A stretch of 64,000 bases of DNA, from positions 1 to 64,000 of the forward strand of contig CAMWUI010000008.1 in NCBI GenBank assembly GCA_947177395.1, in the 5' to 3' direction. The translations under genes were made by a program, and so were the position numbers. The notes beneath the pieces were generated by a model. It was not told where the DNA came from, made no database searches, and worked only from the letters and a program-made list of their open reading frames with translations. Source of the DNA: an uncultured Paraprevotella sp. GTDB lineage: Bacteria; Bacteroidota; Bacteroidia; Bacteroidales; Bacteroidaceae. This document shows positions 1 through 8,733 of the stretch, one piece after another (position 1 is the first letter of the stretch; each line of letters opens with the position of its first letter).

Positions 1-354
1 GAGGCTCTGCTCTGTCAGATAGAGCAGAACCACGCCATTGAAACGCAGGAGAATCTCACAAGCGAACAGGGGCTGAAGCACAGGAGCAACCGTCCGATCG
101 AACCTGAGGCAGTGTTCGGCCAGATAAAGGAATGCGGCAAGTTCAGACGACTGCGTTTGAGAGGATTGAACGGAGCGAAAATCGAGTTCGGTCTAAAAGC
201 CCTTGCCCATAATCTGAGGAAACTTGCCCTGAAATGGGATAAATCCTCTTTTTTGAGCATATTTTTGTCCTCAATAACCGTAAAATGGCGTTGTATGAAC
301 CGCTACCTATGCTATAAACCATCGGACTGCTTGTATAGAACAAAGGTTGCCTGA
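1..354 (+). CDS. IS1182-family transposase, C-terminal part (5' end outside window)
   Basis: The reading frame is open from the first base and ends at a TGA at 352-354. The translated tail contains the run GLKHRSNRPIEPEAVFGQIK followed by LRGL and FGLKALAHNLRKLA. These are hallmarks of the C-terminal part of IS1182-type DDE transposases, where the final catalytic Glu lies in the EAVFGQIK stretch. Only about 117 residues are inside the window. The last 35 residues or so, after WDKSSF, do not look like the usual end and may be read-through into flanking DNA. I could not identify the right terminal inverted repeat. The element lies just beyond the terminator of the neighbouring GH20 gene. Confidence 0.85.
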   Translation, partial: EALLCQIEQNHAIETQENLTSEQGLKHRSNRPIEPEAVFGQIKECGKFRRLRLRGLNGAKIEFGLKALAHNLRKLALKWDKSSFLSIFLSSITVKWRCMNRYLCYKPSDCLYRTKVA

Positions 355-370
355 TTTTACGAATTTTACA

Positions 371-412
371 CAAAAAAAGAAGACTGCCTAACTTTGATTG
401 TTAGACAGCCTC
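371..412 (-). terminator. Rho-independent terminator of the GH20 gene
   Basis: On the minus strand GGCTGTCTAA and TTAGGCAGTC (401-410 and 382-391) form a 10-bp stem with two G-U pairs. It is followed by a T-rich run (complement of 371-381). It sits 30 bases past the stop of the hexosaminidase gene. Confidence 0.75.
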
Positions 413-440
413 ATTATAAATTTCTGTAGTATGGGGATTT

Positions 441-2081
441 TTATTCCATGTGCGGTGCACAATTGTAACCATACCGACTGTAGAGCGCCTTCATCCGCGG
501 CAGGCGGTTCCGGAAGTTTTCGTAATCCTTGGCCTCGGGTTGCGTCCACTGCACCTCGCACATAGCGCTCAGTCGTGGCAGCAACATGTACTCCACGTGC
601 TCTGGCGTGAGGATGTATTCCGTCCAAAGGTTAGCCTGGGCACCGATGATATATCCTTTCTCATCCTCGGAGAGTATGTCGGGAACGGGCTCCAGCGTAT
701 AGACTTTCGACAGGGGGAGGAACCCTCCGATGGCCTGCGGCTCGTTTTGGAGGTTTTGTGTCTGATAATAGTCGAAATAACAGTGGCTCGTGGGTGTCAT
801 GATTACTTTGTGGCGCTGGCGTGCGGCTTCCACGCCTCCCTCGAAGCCGCGCCACGACATGACGGTGGCGTTCGGCGCCAGTCCGCCCTCCAGTGTCTCG
901 TCCCATCCTATCATGCTGCGTCCGTGTTTGTTGAGGAAGGCCTCGGCCTCGTGGATGAGATAACTTTGAAGTTGTTCCTCGACGCTGTGCCGGCCGCCGG
1001 GTGTGAAGCCGAGTTCCCGTGCCCGCGCCTGGCAGCGGGGGCAAGACTTCCACCGTGTCTTCGGGCACTCGTCGCCGCCCACGTGGATATAGGTGGAGGG
1101 AAATACGCTGATGAGTTCGCTAAGCACGTCGCGGATGAACTCTACGGTCTGCGGGTTGCCTGCGCACAGGACATCGTCGTACACGCCCCATTGCTGCCCC
1201 ACCTTATAGGGGCCGCCCGTGCATCCCAGGTCGGGGCGCACGGACAGGGCTGCCAGCATGTGGCCGGGCATGTCTATCTCGGGAATCACGGTGATGTGTC
1301 GCTCGGCCGCGTATGCCACGATGTCGCGGCACTCTTTCTGGGTATAGAATCCGGGTTCGTAAGGCTTGCCGTCGAAGTGTCCCGTGTTGCGTCCTATGAC
1401 GGTCTGTTCCCGTCGTGAACCATCCTTTGCCAGTTGCGGGTATTTCTTCACTTCGAAACGCCATCCCTGATCATCGGTGATGTGCCAGTGGAACGTGTTG
1501 ATGTTGTGCATCGCCAGCAGGTCGATGTATTTCTTGATGAAGTCCACGGGGAAGAAATGGCGGCTGCAGTCGATCATCGAACCGCGGTAGGCGAAACGCG
1601 GCTGGTCAGTGATGACGGCATAAGGCACGCTGATTGTTTCTGTCGATGTCGCAGGCAATGCTTTGCGCAGTGTTTGTATGCCGTAGAATACGCCGGCTTC
1701 GCTGGCGCCCTGTATGCCGATACCCTGTTCGTCCACGGTGATGATGTACGCCTCCCGGTTGGGATTGTCCAGACCCAGTGTCAGCCGTATGCCGCTCTTC
1801 CCGGGGCGGCCTTTCACGGGTGTCAGTTTTATTCCGGTCTGTGCCTGCACGTATTCGGTCAGGAAAGCCGCATTGCGCGCCATGGCTCTGTTTCCTTTCG
1901 GATAGCTCACGGTCATGCCCGACTGAATATCGAATGCGCCGCCCGGCAGGAGGGTTACGGACAAGGGGCGCGGAATGACCTGTTGGAAATCAGTTTCTTC
2001 TCCGGCTGTCGCTGATGCCGGCAGCCACAGGGTACATGCTGCGGCAAACGAAGCAAGCATGTTTCTCAGTTTGTTTTTCAT
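441..2081 (-). CDS. beta-N-acetylhexosaminidase, GH20, secreted
   Basis: This 546-residue protein should release terminal N-acetylglucosamine or N-acetylgalactosamine from host glycans outside the cytoplasm. The first 26 or so residues form a signal peptide. Residues about 30-155 resemble the GH20b accessory domain and 160-520 the catalytic barrel. The catalytic Asp-Glu pair is in HVGGDECPK (about D337-E338). FHWHITDDQGWR near 197-208 and PEIDMPGH near 268-274 are conserved GH20 loops. The length is normal for the family. It is transcribed alone from a good sigma-ABfr promoter and followed by a terminator. The natural substrate cannot be read from the sequence; mucin or other glycoprotein glycans are the usual inference. 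Confidence 0.95.
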   Translation of the reverse strand: MKNKLRNMLASFAAACTLWLPASATAGEETDFQQVIPRPLSVTLLPGGAFDIQSGMTVSYPKGNRAMARNAAFLTEYVQAQTGIKLTPVKGRPGKSGIRLTLGLDNPNREAYIITVDEQGIGIQGASEAGVFYGIQTLRKALPATSTETISVPYAVITDQPRFAYRGSMIDCSRHFFPVDFIKKYIDLLAMHNINTFHWHITDDQGWRFEVKKYPQLAKDGSRREQTVIGRNTGHFDGKPYEPGFYTQKECRDIVAYAAERHITVIPEIDMPGHMLAALSVRPDLGCTGGPYKVGQQWGVYDDVLCAGNPQTVEFIRDVLSELISVFPSTYIHVGGDECPKTRWKSCPRCQARARELGFTPGGRHSVEEQLQSYLIHEAEAFLNKHGRSMIGWDETLEGGLAPNATVMSWRGFEGGVEAARQRHKVIMTPTSHCYFDYYQTQNLQNEPQAIGGFLPLSKVYTLEPVPDILSEDEKGYIIGAQANLWTEYILTPEHVEYMLLPRLSAMCEVQWTQPEAKDYENFRNRLPRMKALYSRYGYNCAPHME

Positions 2082-2112
2082 AGATGAATGTGGTATTAAA
2101 ATGGTTTGAAGA

Positions 2113-2143
2113 CAAAATTAGGTAAATTCACGGGGATATACAA
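2113..2143 (-). promoter_or_regulatory. sigma-ABfr promoter for the GH20 gene
   Basis: On the minus strand TAATTTTG (2113-2120) matches the -7 consensus TAnnTTTG. TTG (2141-2143) matches the -33 element, with exactly 20 bases between them. Confidence 0.75.
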
Positions 2144-2155
2144 GGAATGTTTTGC

Positions 2156-2163
2156 TATCTTTG
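2156..2163 (+). promoter_or_regulatory. -7 element for the GNAT gene
   Basis: TATCTTTG matches the Bacteroides -7 consensus, 26 bases before the start codon of the GNAT gene. No clear -33 TTG is present at the right distance. Confidence 0.55.
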
Positions 2164-2188
2164 ACAGGAAATCAATCGTGCGAGACAG

Positions 2189-2737
2189 ATGGAACTGATA
2201 CTTACTCGTCCAAGAGCACTTTACTATGCGGAAATTGAGGCACTGATGGAAATCGCTTTTCCACCCGAGGAGCGGCGTCCGGTCGAGACACAGCGACAGA
2301 AGGCGCTCACGGAGGCGGATTTTCGTGTGTATGCTTTGACGGATGGCGGCTGTTTTGTGGGATTGCTGACGTGCTGGACCCTTCCCGGTTTCGTTTATGT
2401 GGAGCATTTTGCTATGTTGCCCTGTGAGCGGGGACGTGGATTGGGACGGAAAGCCTTGCAGGCATTGTTCGCGGCAGTCAGCGGGCCGGTGGTGTTGGAA
2501 GTGGAGCCGCCGGCCGATGAACTGACGTCGCGGCGTGTGGATTTCTATCGTCGCAGCGGGTTTGTCTTATGGACGGATAACGCTTATCTGCAGCCGCCTT
2601 ATCGTAAGGGGGATTCTCCTTTTCCGTTGTGTCTGATGGTGCATGGCGCACTGGATTCCGGGCGCGATTTTCCGCGTGTCCGCCGTTTGATTCATACCCG
2701 TGTTTACGGGCAGGAGGACGCTCTCGTGTCGTATTGA
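2189..2737 (+). CDS. GNAT-family N-acetyltransferase
   Basis: This 182-residue cytoplasmic protein has the GNAT acetyl-CoA binding signature RGRGLGRKAL (about residues 82-91), preceded by the beta-4 strand FVYVEHFAMLP. A later FYRRSGF segment is the usual beta-6/beta-7 region. These features fix the fold but not the acceptor. It is divergent from the GH20 gene and is followed by rmuC after 90 bases that contain a separate promoter, so it is probably monocistronic. The substrate is unknown. Confidence 0.85.
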   Translation: MELILTRPRALYYAEIEALMEIAFPPEERRPVETQRQKALTEADFRVYALTDGGCFVGLLTCWTLPGFVYVEHFAMLPCERGRGLGRKALQALFAAVSGPVVLEVEPPADELTSRRVDFYRRSGFVLWTDNAYLQPPYRKGDSPFPLCLMVHGALDSGRDFPRVRRLIHTRVYGQEDALVSY

Positions 2738-2744
2738 TTGCCGT

Positions 2745-2775
2745 TTGTGCGACTTGTGAATAATTACTACCTTTG
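2745..2775 (+). promoter_or_regulatory. sigma-ABfr promoter for rmuC
   Basis: TTG (2745-2747), 20 bases, then TACCTTTG (2768-2775) is a full match to the Bacteroides housekeeping promoter. The first in-frame ATG downstream is at 2827. Confidence 0.75.
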
Positions 2776-2826
2776 CGGTAACGTGAGGCCTTTCCTATAT
2801 TAAAGTGTAGGACGGTGCCGATACGC

Positions 2827-4221
2827 ATGGATATGACGAAAAGAATGGAAGCACTGATTTATCTTATGGCCGGACTTGCCGGCGGAACACTCTTTACCTG
2901 GCTATGGGCGAGGGCGCGCGTCGATGCGCAGCGGATGCTGCTACAGATGAAAGAGGAAGAACTGGTCCGTGCACGGGCGGCGGCGGACGTGCAGGCCGGA
3001 CGGATGGAAGAACTGGCCAGGGAGAATAAGGCGCTGGCGGCCGACAAACAGGCGGTGGAGCGTGAACTTGTCCTTCTGCGTCGGCAGATGGAGCAGGAAA
3101 GAACTGCGCGGCAGGCACAGTTCGAGGAACAGTTGTGCCGTGTGGAGGCACAGTTGAGGAATGCCACCCAGGAGGTGCTCCGCCAGCGGACGGAGGAACT
3201 GACTGGTACGAACTCGACACAGCTGAATGCCATCATCGGTCCGCTGAAAGATTCTCTGCGCGATATGAAGGCGGCCATGGACAACAGCCGGGACGCGAAC
3301 AACCGCAACACGGCCTCGCTGGAGAAGGCCATCGAGGAGGTGATGAAGCGGACAGGGGATATCGGGCGCGAGGCGGACAAACTGGCGCACGCGTTGAAAA
3401 ACGAGAGCAAAGTGCAGGGAAACTGGGGCGAACTTATTCTGGATGAGATATTGGCCAGTCAGGGGCTGACGGAGGGCATACACTATGAGAAACAGGTCAC
3501 GATGCGCGACACGTCCGGCCGTGCCTTGCGTAACGAGGAGTCCGGCCGGAGGATGATTCCCGACACGATACTCCACTATCCCGACGGGAAGGATGCCATA
3601 CTGGACTCCAAGGTGTCGCTGACGGCTTTTGTGGACTACCGGAACGCGGAGACGGACGCGGAGCGCGACGAAGCGCTGACCCGCCACGTGAAGAGCATAC
3701 GTAACCACGTGGCCGAACTGGCCCGCAAGGATTACAGCGCTTACGTCAAGCCGCCCCGGCAGGCACTGGGCTACGTCATCATGTTCGTGCCCAACGAGGC
3801 CGCCCTCCAGTTGGCTCTTTACAACGATGCCGCTTTGTGGCGTGATGCTTTCGGGCGCGGCGTATTCATCACCAGCGAACAGAACCTGCTGGCAGCCCTG
3901 CGTATGATACAGGTGGCATGGACACAGACAAGACAGGCACAGAATCAGGAGCAGATATTCGATACGGCGCGCATGTTGCTTGACCGTGTGGCGGATTTTA
4001 TTAAACTGTTCGACGACATGGGGCAGCGGCTGCATGATGCCACGGTCTTTTATACCAAGGCGGCCGATAAATTGCGCGACGGCCGGCAAAGTGTCGTCGG
4101 AGCATCCAACAGATTGATAAAGCTGGGAGCCAGGATGAGTGCCCGAAAGCATCTGCCTGAGGAGAACGAGCCGATGTCCTCGTCATTGTCTTCGGAGGAA
4201 AATGGAGAACGGCTGGAATAA
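2827..4221 (+). CDS. rmuC: DNA recombination protein RmuC
   Basis: This 464-residue protein belongs to the RmuC family, which has a nuclease-like fold and limits recombination at inverted repeats. The N-terminus carries one membrane-anchor segment (about residues 8-25). A long charged coiled coil follows to about residue 150. The RmuC core has the conserved NWGELILDEIL, the KDAILDSKVSLTAF stretch with its PD-(D/E)XK-like acidic and lysine residues, and GYVIMFVPNEAAL. An upstream in-frame GTG at 2815 is possible; the ATG at 2827 fits the length and position better. Its presence is of interest because the window contains a long-range inverted repeat, but no functional link is shown. Confidence 0.93.
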   Translation: MDMTKRMEALIYLMAGLAGGTLFTWLWARARVDAQRMLLQMKEEELVRARAAADVQAGRMEELARENKALAADKQAVERELVLLRRQMEQERTARQAQFEEQLCRVEAQLRNATQEVLRQRTEELTGTNSTQLNAIIGPLKDSLRDMKAAMDNSRDANNRNTASLEKAIEEVMKRTGDIGREADKLAHALKNESKVQGNWGELILDEILASQGLTEGIHYEKQVTMRDTSGRALRNEESGRRMIPDTILHYPDGKDAILDSKVSLTAFVDYRNAETDAERDEALTRHVKSIRNHVAELARKDYSAYVKPPRQALGYVIMFVPNEAALQLALYNDAALWRDAFGRGVFITSEQNLLAALRMIQVAWTQTRQAQNQEQIFDTARMLLDRVADFIKLFDDMGQRLHDATVFYTKAADKLRDGRQSVVGASNRLIKLGARMSARKHLPEENEPMSSSLSSEENGERLE

Positions 4222-4334
4222 ATATTCTGCGGTCATAAACTACCGTCGTGCAGAGCAGGAGCAGACAATTCTTTTCTTGCCTGTCCCAACGGCATTTCCC
4301 TCTCTTTTTATTCGTTTATTCCGTTGATTTTCCC

Positions 4335-4342
4335 TAATTTTG
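4335..4342 (+). promoter_or_regulatory. -7 element for the LysM protein gene
   Basis: TAATTTTG matches TAnnTTTG. It overlaps the in-frame TTG at 4340, which therefore cannot be the start and supports the ATG at 4373. Confidence 0.5.
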
Positions 4343-4372
4343 CCAATTGTTAATTATATAGAAAGATTTTTC

Positions 4373-6133
4373 ATGAGATTATTGTTCCGTTGTGCTGTCC
4401 TGTGGCTGGCTGTTTGTTTTTCCGTACAGCCTTCATACGCGCAGGATGCCAATTTTACACATACGATACAGAAAGGTGAGACTGTGTATTCCATTGCAAA
4501 GGTATATGGTGTGAGTCTCGATGATATATATGCGCTGAATCCCGATGCCCGCCAGGGTATCAAAGCAGGGAGCATCTTGCGTCTGCCGCAACGGAAAACC
4601 GGCGGAGGTACGGGACGTTTCCATACCATTGCGGCGGGAGAGACGCTTTATCGGCTGACGCAGATGTACAACGTGAGCGCGGAGCGTATATGTGCTGCCA
4701 ATCCGGGACTGACGGCCGATAATTTCCGGGCAGGGCTGGTTGTGGTGATTCCCGAAGTGCAGGCTGGAGAGAAGCCGGTTGTCGTTCAACCGAAAGAGGA
4801 AGAGGGGGCTCCGCGGGGACTTGCCCGTTCCGGTTGTCGTGAGATGCACAAGGTGAAACGCAGAGAGACGATATACGGTATCGCCCAGGAGTACGGAGTG
4901 ACGGAGGAGGCCTTGCGGCGTGCCAATTCGGAGATGAACCAGCCGGACTATAAACTGAAGAAAGGTACTTTCATCTGCATACCTTATCCGGAACCGAAAC
5001 AGGAGGCGAAGAAGACACCGGCCAATGAGGATTTGATTCCGCAGACTGTCGGCATAAAGCCCATGCGGAATCTGCGTATGGCCGTATTGCTACCTTTCCG
5101 GAGCGACGTGTCCAAGGAAGCCCGTATGGTGGAGTATTACCGGGGATTGCTATTGGCGGTGGACAGTATCAAGCAGCAGGGAGTATCTGTGGAAGTCTAT
5201 GCTTATGATTCTGGTAAGACTGTTGCTGATATGAAAAAACTGTTGCAGAAGCCGGAGTTGGCCAAGTCGGATATCATATTCGGCCCGTTGCATAACGAAC
5301 AGGTGGCGCCTTTGGCTGCTTTCTGCAAGACAAACGGAATTAAATGCGTGGTACCGTTTTCGTCGCAGTGCGATGCCTTGTATTCCAATCCTTGCGTTTA
5401 TATGGTCAATGCACCGAAAGAATTTCAGTATGAGGAAGTCAACCAGTTGGTAAGGAATCTGTTTTCTGCTTATAATATCGTACTGCTTGATACGGGTGAG
5501 CCGGACGAGAGCGGACGGGCGTTGACGGGCGGTCTCAAAACAGTTCTTGCAGAACAAGGAATATCCGTGCGGCAAACAACGCTGGCGGCAGACGAGGCCG
5601 CTTGGGTGCAGGCGTTTTCGGCCGACCGCAAGAACCTGATTATTCCGAATTCGTCTTCCATCAAGGTGTTGAACCAGTTGTTTCCGAAGTTGAAACAATT
5701 CCTCCAGTCACACGGGGCGTATCAGTTTAGTCTGCTGGGTTATCCCGAGTGGCAGACGTACACCACGTCCCATCTGGAGAATTTTTATATGTTCGACACG
5801 TATGTGTACAGCGCATTCTACCGTAAACCGCTTTCGGAAGAAGTCCGGTTGTTGGAAGGCAAGTATATGTATTGGTTCAAGAAACCGATGATTTCCTCCT
5901 ATCCCCGTTTCGGCCTGTTGGGCTTCGATACGGGATACTTTTTCCTGAAAGGCCTGGCGGACTATGGTAAGGAGGCGTTCGATACGTATGTCGGACGGAT
6001 GAAAAGCCCCGACTATCAACAATCTTTCCACTTTGACAGGGTGAGCAACTGGGGCGGTTTTGTGAATAAGAAAGTGAAATTGATTCACTACATGCCCCAG
6101 CAGGCCATTGATTTAATAGAATTGAAGAAATGA
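4373..6133 (+). CDS. LysM-repeat periplasmic protein with type I binding-protein fold
   Basis: The 586-residue product starts with a signal peptide. Three LysM repeats follow, each opening with a GE/RETxY-type signature: KGETVYSIA, AGETLYRLT and RRETIYGIA, spread over about residues 25-200. LysM binds peptidoglycan. The C-terminal half, from MRNLRMAVLLPF, resembles amino-acid ABC-transporter periplasmic binding proteins, with FGPLHNEQVAPLAAF as the typical type I binding cleft strand. Fusion of the two suggests a cell-wall-attached periplasmic sensor or scaffold rather than a transporter component, since no permease or ATPase is nearby. It overlaps the next gene by four bases (ATGA), implying translational coupling. 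The ligand is unknown. Confidence 0.85.
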   Translation: MRLLFRCAVLWLAVCFSVQPSYAQDANFTHTIQKGETVYSIAKVYGVSLDDIYALNPDARQGIKAGSILRLPQRKTGGGTGRFHTIAAGETLYRLTQMYNVSAERICAANPGLTADNFRAGLVVVIPEVQAGEKPVVVQPKEEEGAPRGLARSGCREMHKVKRRETIYGIAQEYGVTEEALRRANSEMNQPDYKLKKGTFICIPYPEPKQEAKKTPANEDLIPQTVGIKPMRNLRMAVLLPFRSDVSKEARMVEYYRGLLLAVDSIKQQGVSVEVYAYDSGKTVADMKKLLQKPELAKSDIIFGPLHNEQVAPLAAFCKTNGIKCVVPFSSQCDALYSNPCVYMVNAPKEFQYEEVNQLVRNLFSAYNIVLLDTGEPDESGRALTGGLKTVLAEQGISVRQTTLAADEAAWVQAFSADRKNLIIPNSSSIKVLNQLFPKLKQFLQSHGAYQFSLLGYPEWQTYTTSHLENFYMFDTYVYSAFYRKPLSEEVRLLEGKYMYWFKKPMISSYPRFGLLGFDTGYFFLKGLADYGKEAFDTYVGRMKSPDYQQSFHFDRVSNWGGFVNKKVKLIHYMPQQAIDLIELKK

Positions 6134-6843
6134 GAAAGACAGGCTTTGGAATAGTCGTTGGCTGGGTGTTGCTGTTGTTCTGTCTTCCGACCCGGGCACA
6201 GGTAGGCGAGCATCGTACGGACTTAGCCATCGGAGTGAACGCCGGTTATACGATGAACCAGGTTACTTTTGAACCGGGGATCAAGCAAAGCTGGAAAGGG
6301 GCTCCGGCATTGGGATTTACGGTGCGCTATACGTGCGAGAAGTATTTCAAGAGTCTTTGTGCCGTCCAGATGGAAGTGAATTATGCCAATCTGGGATGGA
6401 AGGAAGTGATAGAGACGTCCTCCGACACCTACGAACGCGATGTCCATTATATCCAGGTGCCTTTCCTGGCCCGTATGGGATGGGGGTATGAGCGGAAGGG
6501 GGCCATGTTTTATTGTGTGGCGGGGCCGCAACTTGGTTTTTGTATCGGGGACAACGACAGACGGAGTGGAGCATTTGATGAGATGACTTTATCGTTGCGT
6601 CCTAACCGGGTGTATCAGCAGTATGACATGCCGGTGGAAAACAAATTTGACTATGGGATCACGGCAGGTCTGGGCGTGGAATTGAATTCCCGTATCGGGC
6701 ATTTCATGCTGGAGGGACGGTATTATTACGCTTTGGGCGACATGTACGGTAACGGCAAAAAAGATGTTTTCGGCCGATCGGCCAATGGTACCATCGTGGC
6801 TAAATTCACGTATCTCATAGACGTTGTCCGTACGAAGAAGTAA
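6130..6843 (+). CDS. outer-membrane beta-barrel protein (PorT-like)
   Basis: This 237-residue protein has a signal peptide (about 23 residues ending TRAQ). Alternating hydrophobic beta-strands such as GVNAGYTMNQV, LGFTVRYT and VQMEVNYANLGWKE are typical of the small outer-membrane barrels of Bacteroidetes (OMP_b-brl_2/PorT-like). The start codon overlaps the stop of the LysM gene, so the two proteins are probably made together, one in the periplasm and one in the outer membrane. A strong terminator follows. The specific role is not known. Confidence 0.8.
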   Translation: MRKTGFGIVVGWVLLLFCLPTRAQVGEHRTDLAIGVNAGYTMNQVTFEPGIKQSWKGAPALGFTVRYTCEKYFKSLCAVQMEVNYANLGWKEVIETSSDTYERDVHYIQVPFLARMGWGYERKGAMFYCVAGPQLGFCIGDNDRRSGAFDEMTLSLRPNRVYQQYDMPVENKFDYGITAGLGVELNSRIGHFMLEGRYYYALGDMYGNGKKDVFGRSANGTIVAKFTYLIDVVRTKK

Positions 6844-6871
6844 AGAGACGAGAAATACAGAGACAAAAAAT

Positions 6872-6926
6872 CCGGCATTCTATACCTTATATTATATATA
6901 GGATATAAAATGCCGGTTTGCTTTTT
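6872..6926. terminator. bidirectional terminator between convergent genes
   Basis: CCGGCATT and AATGCCGG (6872-6879 and 6909-6916) pair, with further A-T pairing inside. The hairpin is flanked by T-rich sequence on the plus side and an A-run (T-run on the minus strand) on the other. It serves the barrel gene and the DUF4293 operon. Confidence 0.8.
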
Positions 6927-6939
6927 CGGGCTGGTTCCG

Positions 6940-7395
6940 TCAGCGCAGTCTGTCGAGTGAACGTACAATCAGTTCATCCCTCATGACAGCCCGGAAGGCC
7001 AAATACGTCAATATCAATGAGACGGCAGGGAAAGAAGTTGTCCACGACAATGTGAATGAAGCTTCCGACTGTTGTCCGATGATATATATGAAAGCTCCGT
7101 AAGCGATATAATAGCCGATAAGCAACAACCCCGTGAAAATACAGAGGCGTACCTGCAACATGCGGCGGCGGAACAGGAAGATGGCTGTGAACGACAGCAA
7201 GGCCGCCAATGCCAGCAGGACAAACATGGCCCACGGCGCATACGAACGGACGCCGTCTGCGTATGTCAGCCACAGGTTGTTCATCTCTGCTACCGGAAGA
7301 CCGTCTTGTGTGAAGACACCGACAGGGGCAGAGGCAGCCCAGATGCACAAGGCCGTGATCAGCAGCAGATAGACGGACTGAATGCGTTGTATCAT
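6940..7395 (-). CDS. DUF4293 membrane protein
   Basis: The 151-residue product begins MIQRIQSVYLLL, the characteristic start of the DUF4293 family, and shows four hydrophobic segments with a tetraspan pattern. The upstream in-frame ATG at 7476 would overlap the preceding gene by 80 bases, so the start at 7395 is preferred, leaving a one-base gap. It is the third gene of the bamD operon, an order I recall from other Bacteroides. The function is unknown; an inner-membrane location is inferred. Confidence 0.85.
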   Translation of the reverse strand: MIQRIQSVYLLLITALCIWAASAPVGVFTQDGLPVAEMNNLWLTYADGVRSYAPWAMFVLLALAALLSFTAIFLFRRRMLQVRLCIFTGLLLIGYYIAYGAFIYIIGQQSEASFTLSWTTSFPAVSLILTYLAFRAVMRDELIVRSLDRLR

Positions 7396-7396
7396 A

Positions 7397-7738
7397 TCAA
7401 TCCAGGCTGTTTTCGGCTGCTTCGCGGGCCGGATTGCGGAAATAAACCTTGTCTTCGATAAATTCCTGTGTAGCAATCAGTGCCGGCTTCGGCAGTTTCT
7501 CATAATAACGGGATATTTCGATTTGTTCCCGGTTTTCAAACACTTCGTCCAGATTGTCGCTTACAGAAGCGAATTCCTGCAACTTCTTGGAAAGTTCTGT
7601 CTTGATGTCTACGGAAATCTGGTTGGCACGTTTGCCGATGATGGCTACACTTTCATAAATGTTTCCGGTTTCCCCGCACAGATTCATAATGTCGCGTGTC
7701 ACCGTGTTCGTCGGCGCATTTGTCTTTTTGTAATCCAT
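7397..7738 (-). CDS. rpoZ: RNA polymerase omega/Rpb6-like subunit
   Basis: The 113-residue protein matches the Bacteroidetes omega-like family (RNA_pol_Rpb6). It has the TGNIYESVAIIGKRANQIS segment, equivalent to the omega helix that clamps the beta-prime C-terminus, and a C-terminal extension FIEDKVYFRNPA seen in this phylum. It lies between bamD and the DUF4293 gene with a 12-base gap to bamD. The gene symbol is by analogy to E. coli omega. Confidence 0.8.
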   Translation of the reverse strand: MDYKKTNAPTNTVTRDIMNLCGETGNIYESVAIIGKRANQISVDIKTELSKKLQEFASVSDNLDEVFENREQIEISRYYEKLPKPALIATQEFIEDKVYFRNPAREAAENSLD

Positions 7739-7750
7739 AATAATATGTGT

Positions 7751-8584
7751 TTATTTACTATTTGCTATGATCTTTTCCGAAGAAGCCAATATACGTGCGG
7801 CCTCTTTCAGATATTTCGATTCGGGATATTCGTTGACGAAACCGTAATACTCGTCAACTGTGTTGCGATAGCGGTCCAGACGTTTATTTTCTACGCTCTG
7901 GATGGCCAGCTGGTATTTGGCTCTCAGAATCATGATGGCGAATTCCTCGCGGCGGTCAGCCTTGGCGTACGGATAATCCCGCAACGCGTTTTCAGCCGTC
8001 ACGATACAGGCTTCGTAATTGCTGCCTCCCGAGGTGCAGTTGCCCATGTAATTGCCCAGATCGTAATACAATTTGGCAGCAAGGAATTCCTTCTCTACCA
8101 GAATGTCCTGCAGGGAGAAAATCATTTCCTGTGTTTTCTCTTTCAGGGAAGTATAGGGATAGTAGTCCAGAAAGTTCTGGAAAGCCTCGATAGCCGTCAC
8201 CGTACCACTCTGGTCGAGCCGCGGGTCGGGAACGCCTTCGAACAAAGACTTTCCCGCATAGAAGCGGGCATACTCTGCATACACGCCTTTCGGATAGGAT
8301 TGATAGTATTTCTTGAAGAACGAAGATGCAGTATCGTAGTTTCCGCCGCAATACTCCGACATGGCCAGCATGTATAGCGATTCTTCGGCGCGTGCTGTTC
8401 CCTTCATGATGGGAAGCAGGTCGCCGAACAAGGTTGCGGCCCGACTGTATTGTCCACGTACGAAACATGCTTTGGCAAATTCGTATTTATATTCATAATC
8501 AGTCGTTTTGAGAACACTCGTGTATTCGTTGCAGGATGACAGTATCCATACACAGCCCAACAAAACTAAAACGATATTCTTCAT
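7751..8584 (-). CDS. bamD: outer-membrane assembly lipoprotein BamD
   Basis: The 277-residue lipoprotein has a lipobox ending SSC at about residue 19. TPR-like helical hairpins follow, for example YEYKYEFAKACFVRGQYSRAATLFGDLLP. BamD works with BamA to insert beta-barrel proteins into the outer membrane. The extended ORF start at 8605 lies inside the -7 promoter element, so the ATG at 8584 is used here. It heads the bamD-omega-DUF4293 operon. Confidence 0.9.
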   Translation of the reverse strand: MKNIVLVLLGCVWILSSCNEYTSVLKTTDYEYKYEFAKACFVRGQYSRAATLFGDLLPIMKGTARAEESLYMLAMSEYCGGNYDTASSFFKKYYQSYPKGVYAEYARFYAGKSLFEGVPDPRLDQSGTVTAIEAFQNFLDYYPYTSLKEKTQEMIFSLQDILVEKEFLAAKLYYDLGNYMGNCTSGGSNYEACIVTAENALRDYPYAKADRREEFAIMILRAKYQLAIQSVENKRLDRYRNTVDEYYGFVNEYPESKYLKEAARILASSEKIIANSK

Positions 8585-8602
8585 TACATGCAAATTGGAG
8601 TG

Positions 8603-8633
8603 CAAAAATACGGGTTTTCAGTGACTTTTCCAA
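8603..8633 (-). promoter_or_regulatory. sigma-ABfr promoter for the bamD operon
   Basis: On the minus strand TATTTTTG (8603-8610) and TTG (8631-8633) are separated by 20 bases. This is a full consensus match about 19 bases upstream of the bamD start. Confidence 0.75.
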
Positions 8634-8695
8634 TAAATCCGTGTTTTTAAATGCTAAAAGCGATATGAAATAGGGCGGAAGGGCGGGAAAAAAAC

Positions 8696-8703
8696 TATTT
8701 TTG
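8696..8703 (+). promoter_or_regulatory. -7 element for uvrB
   Basis: TATTTTTG matches TAnnTTTG about 30 bases before the uvrB ATG at 8734. No clear -33 TTG is visible. Confidence 0.5.
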
Positions 8704-8733
8704 CATTTCAATAACCATCGTTTGTTTTCAACT

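Noticed and set aside
2941..4152. 403-residue antisense frame opposite rmuC
   Set aside because: It is a shadow of rmuC; composition is unlike the other proteins and it has no promoter.
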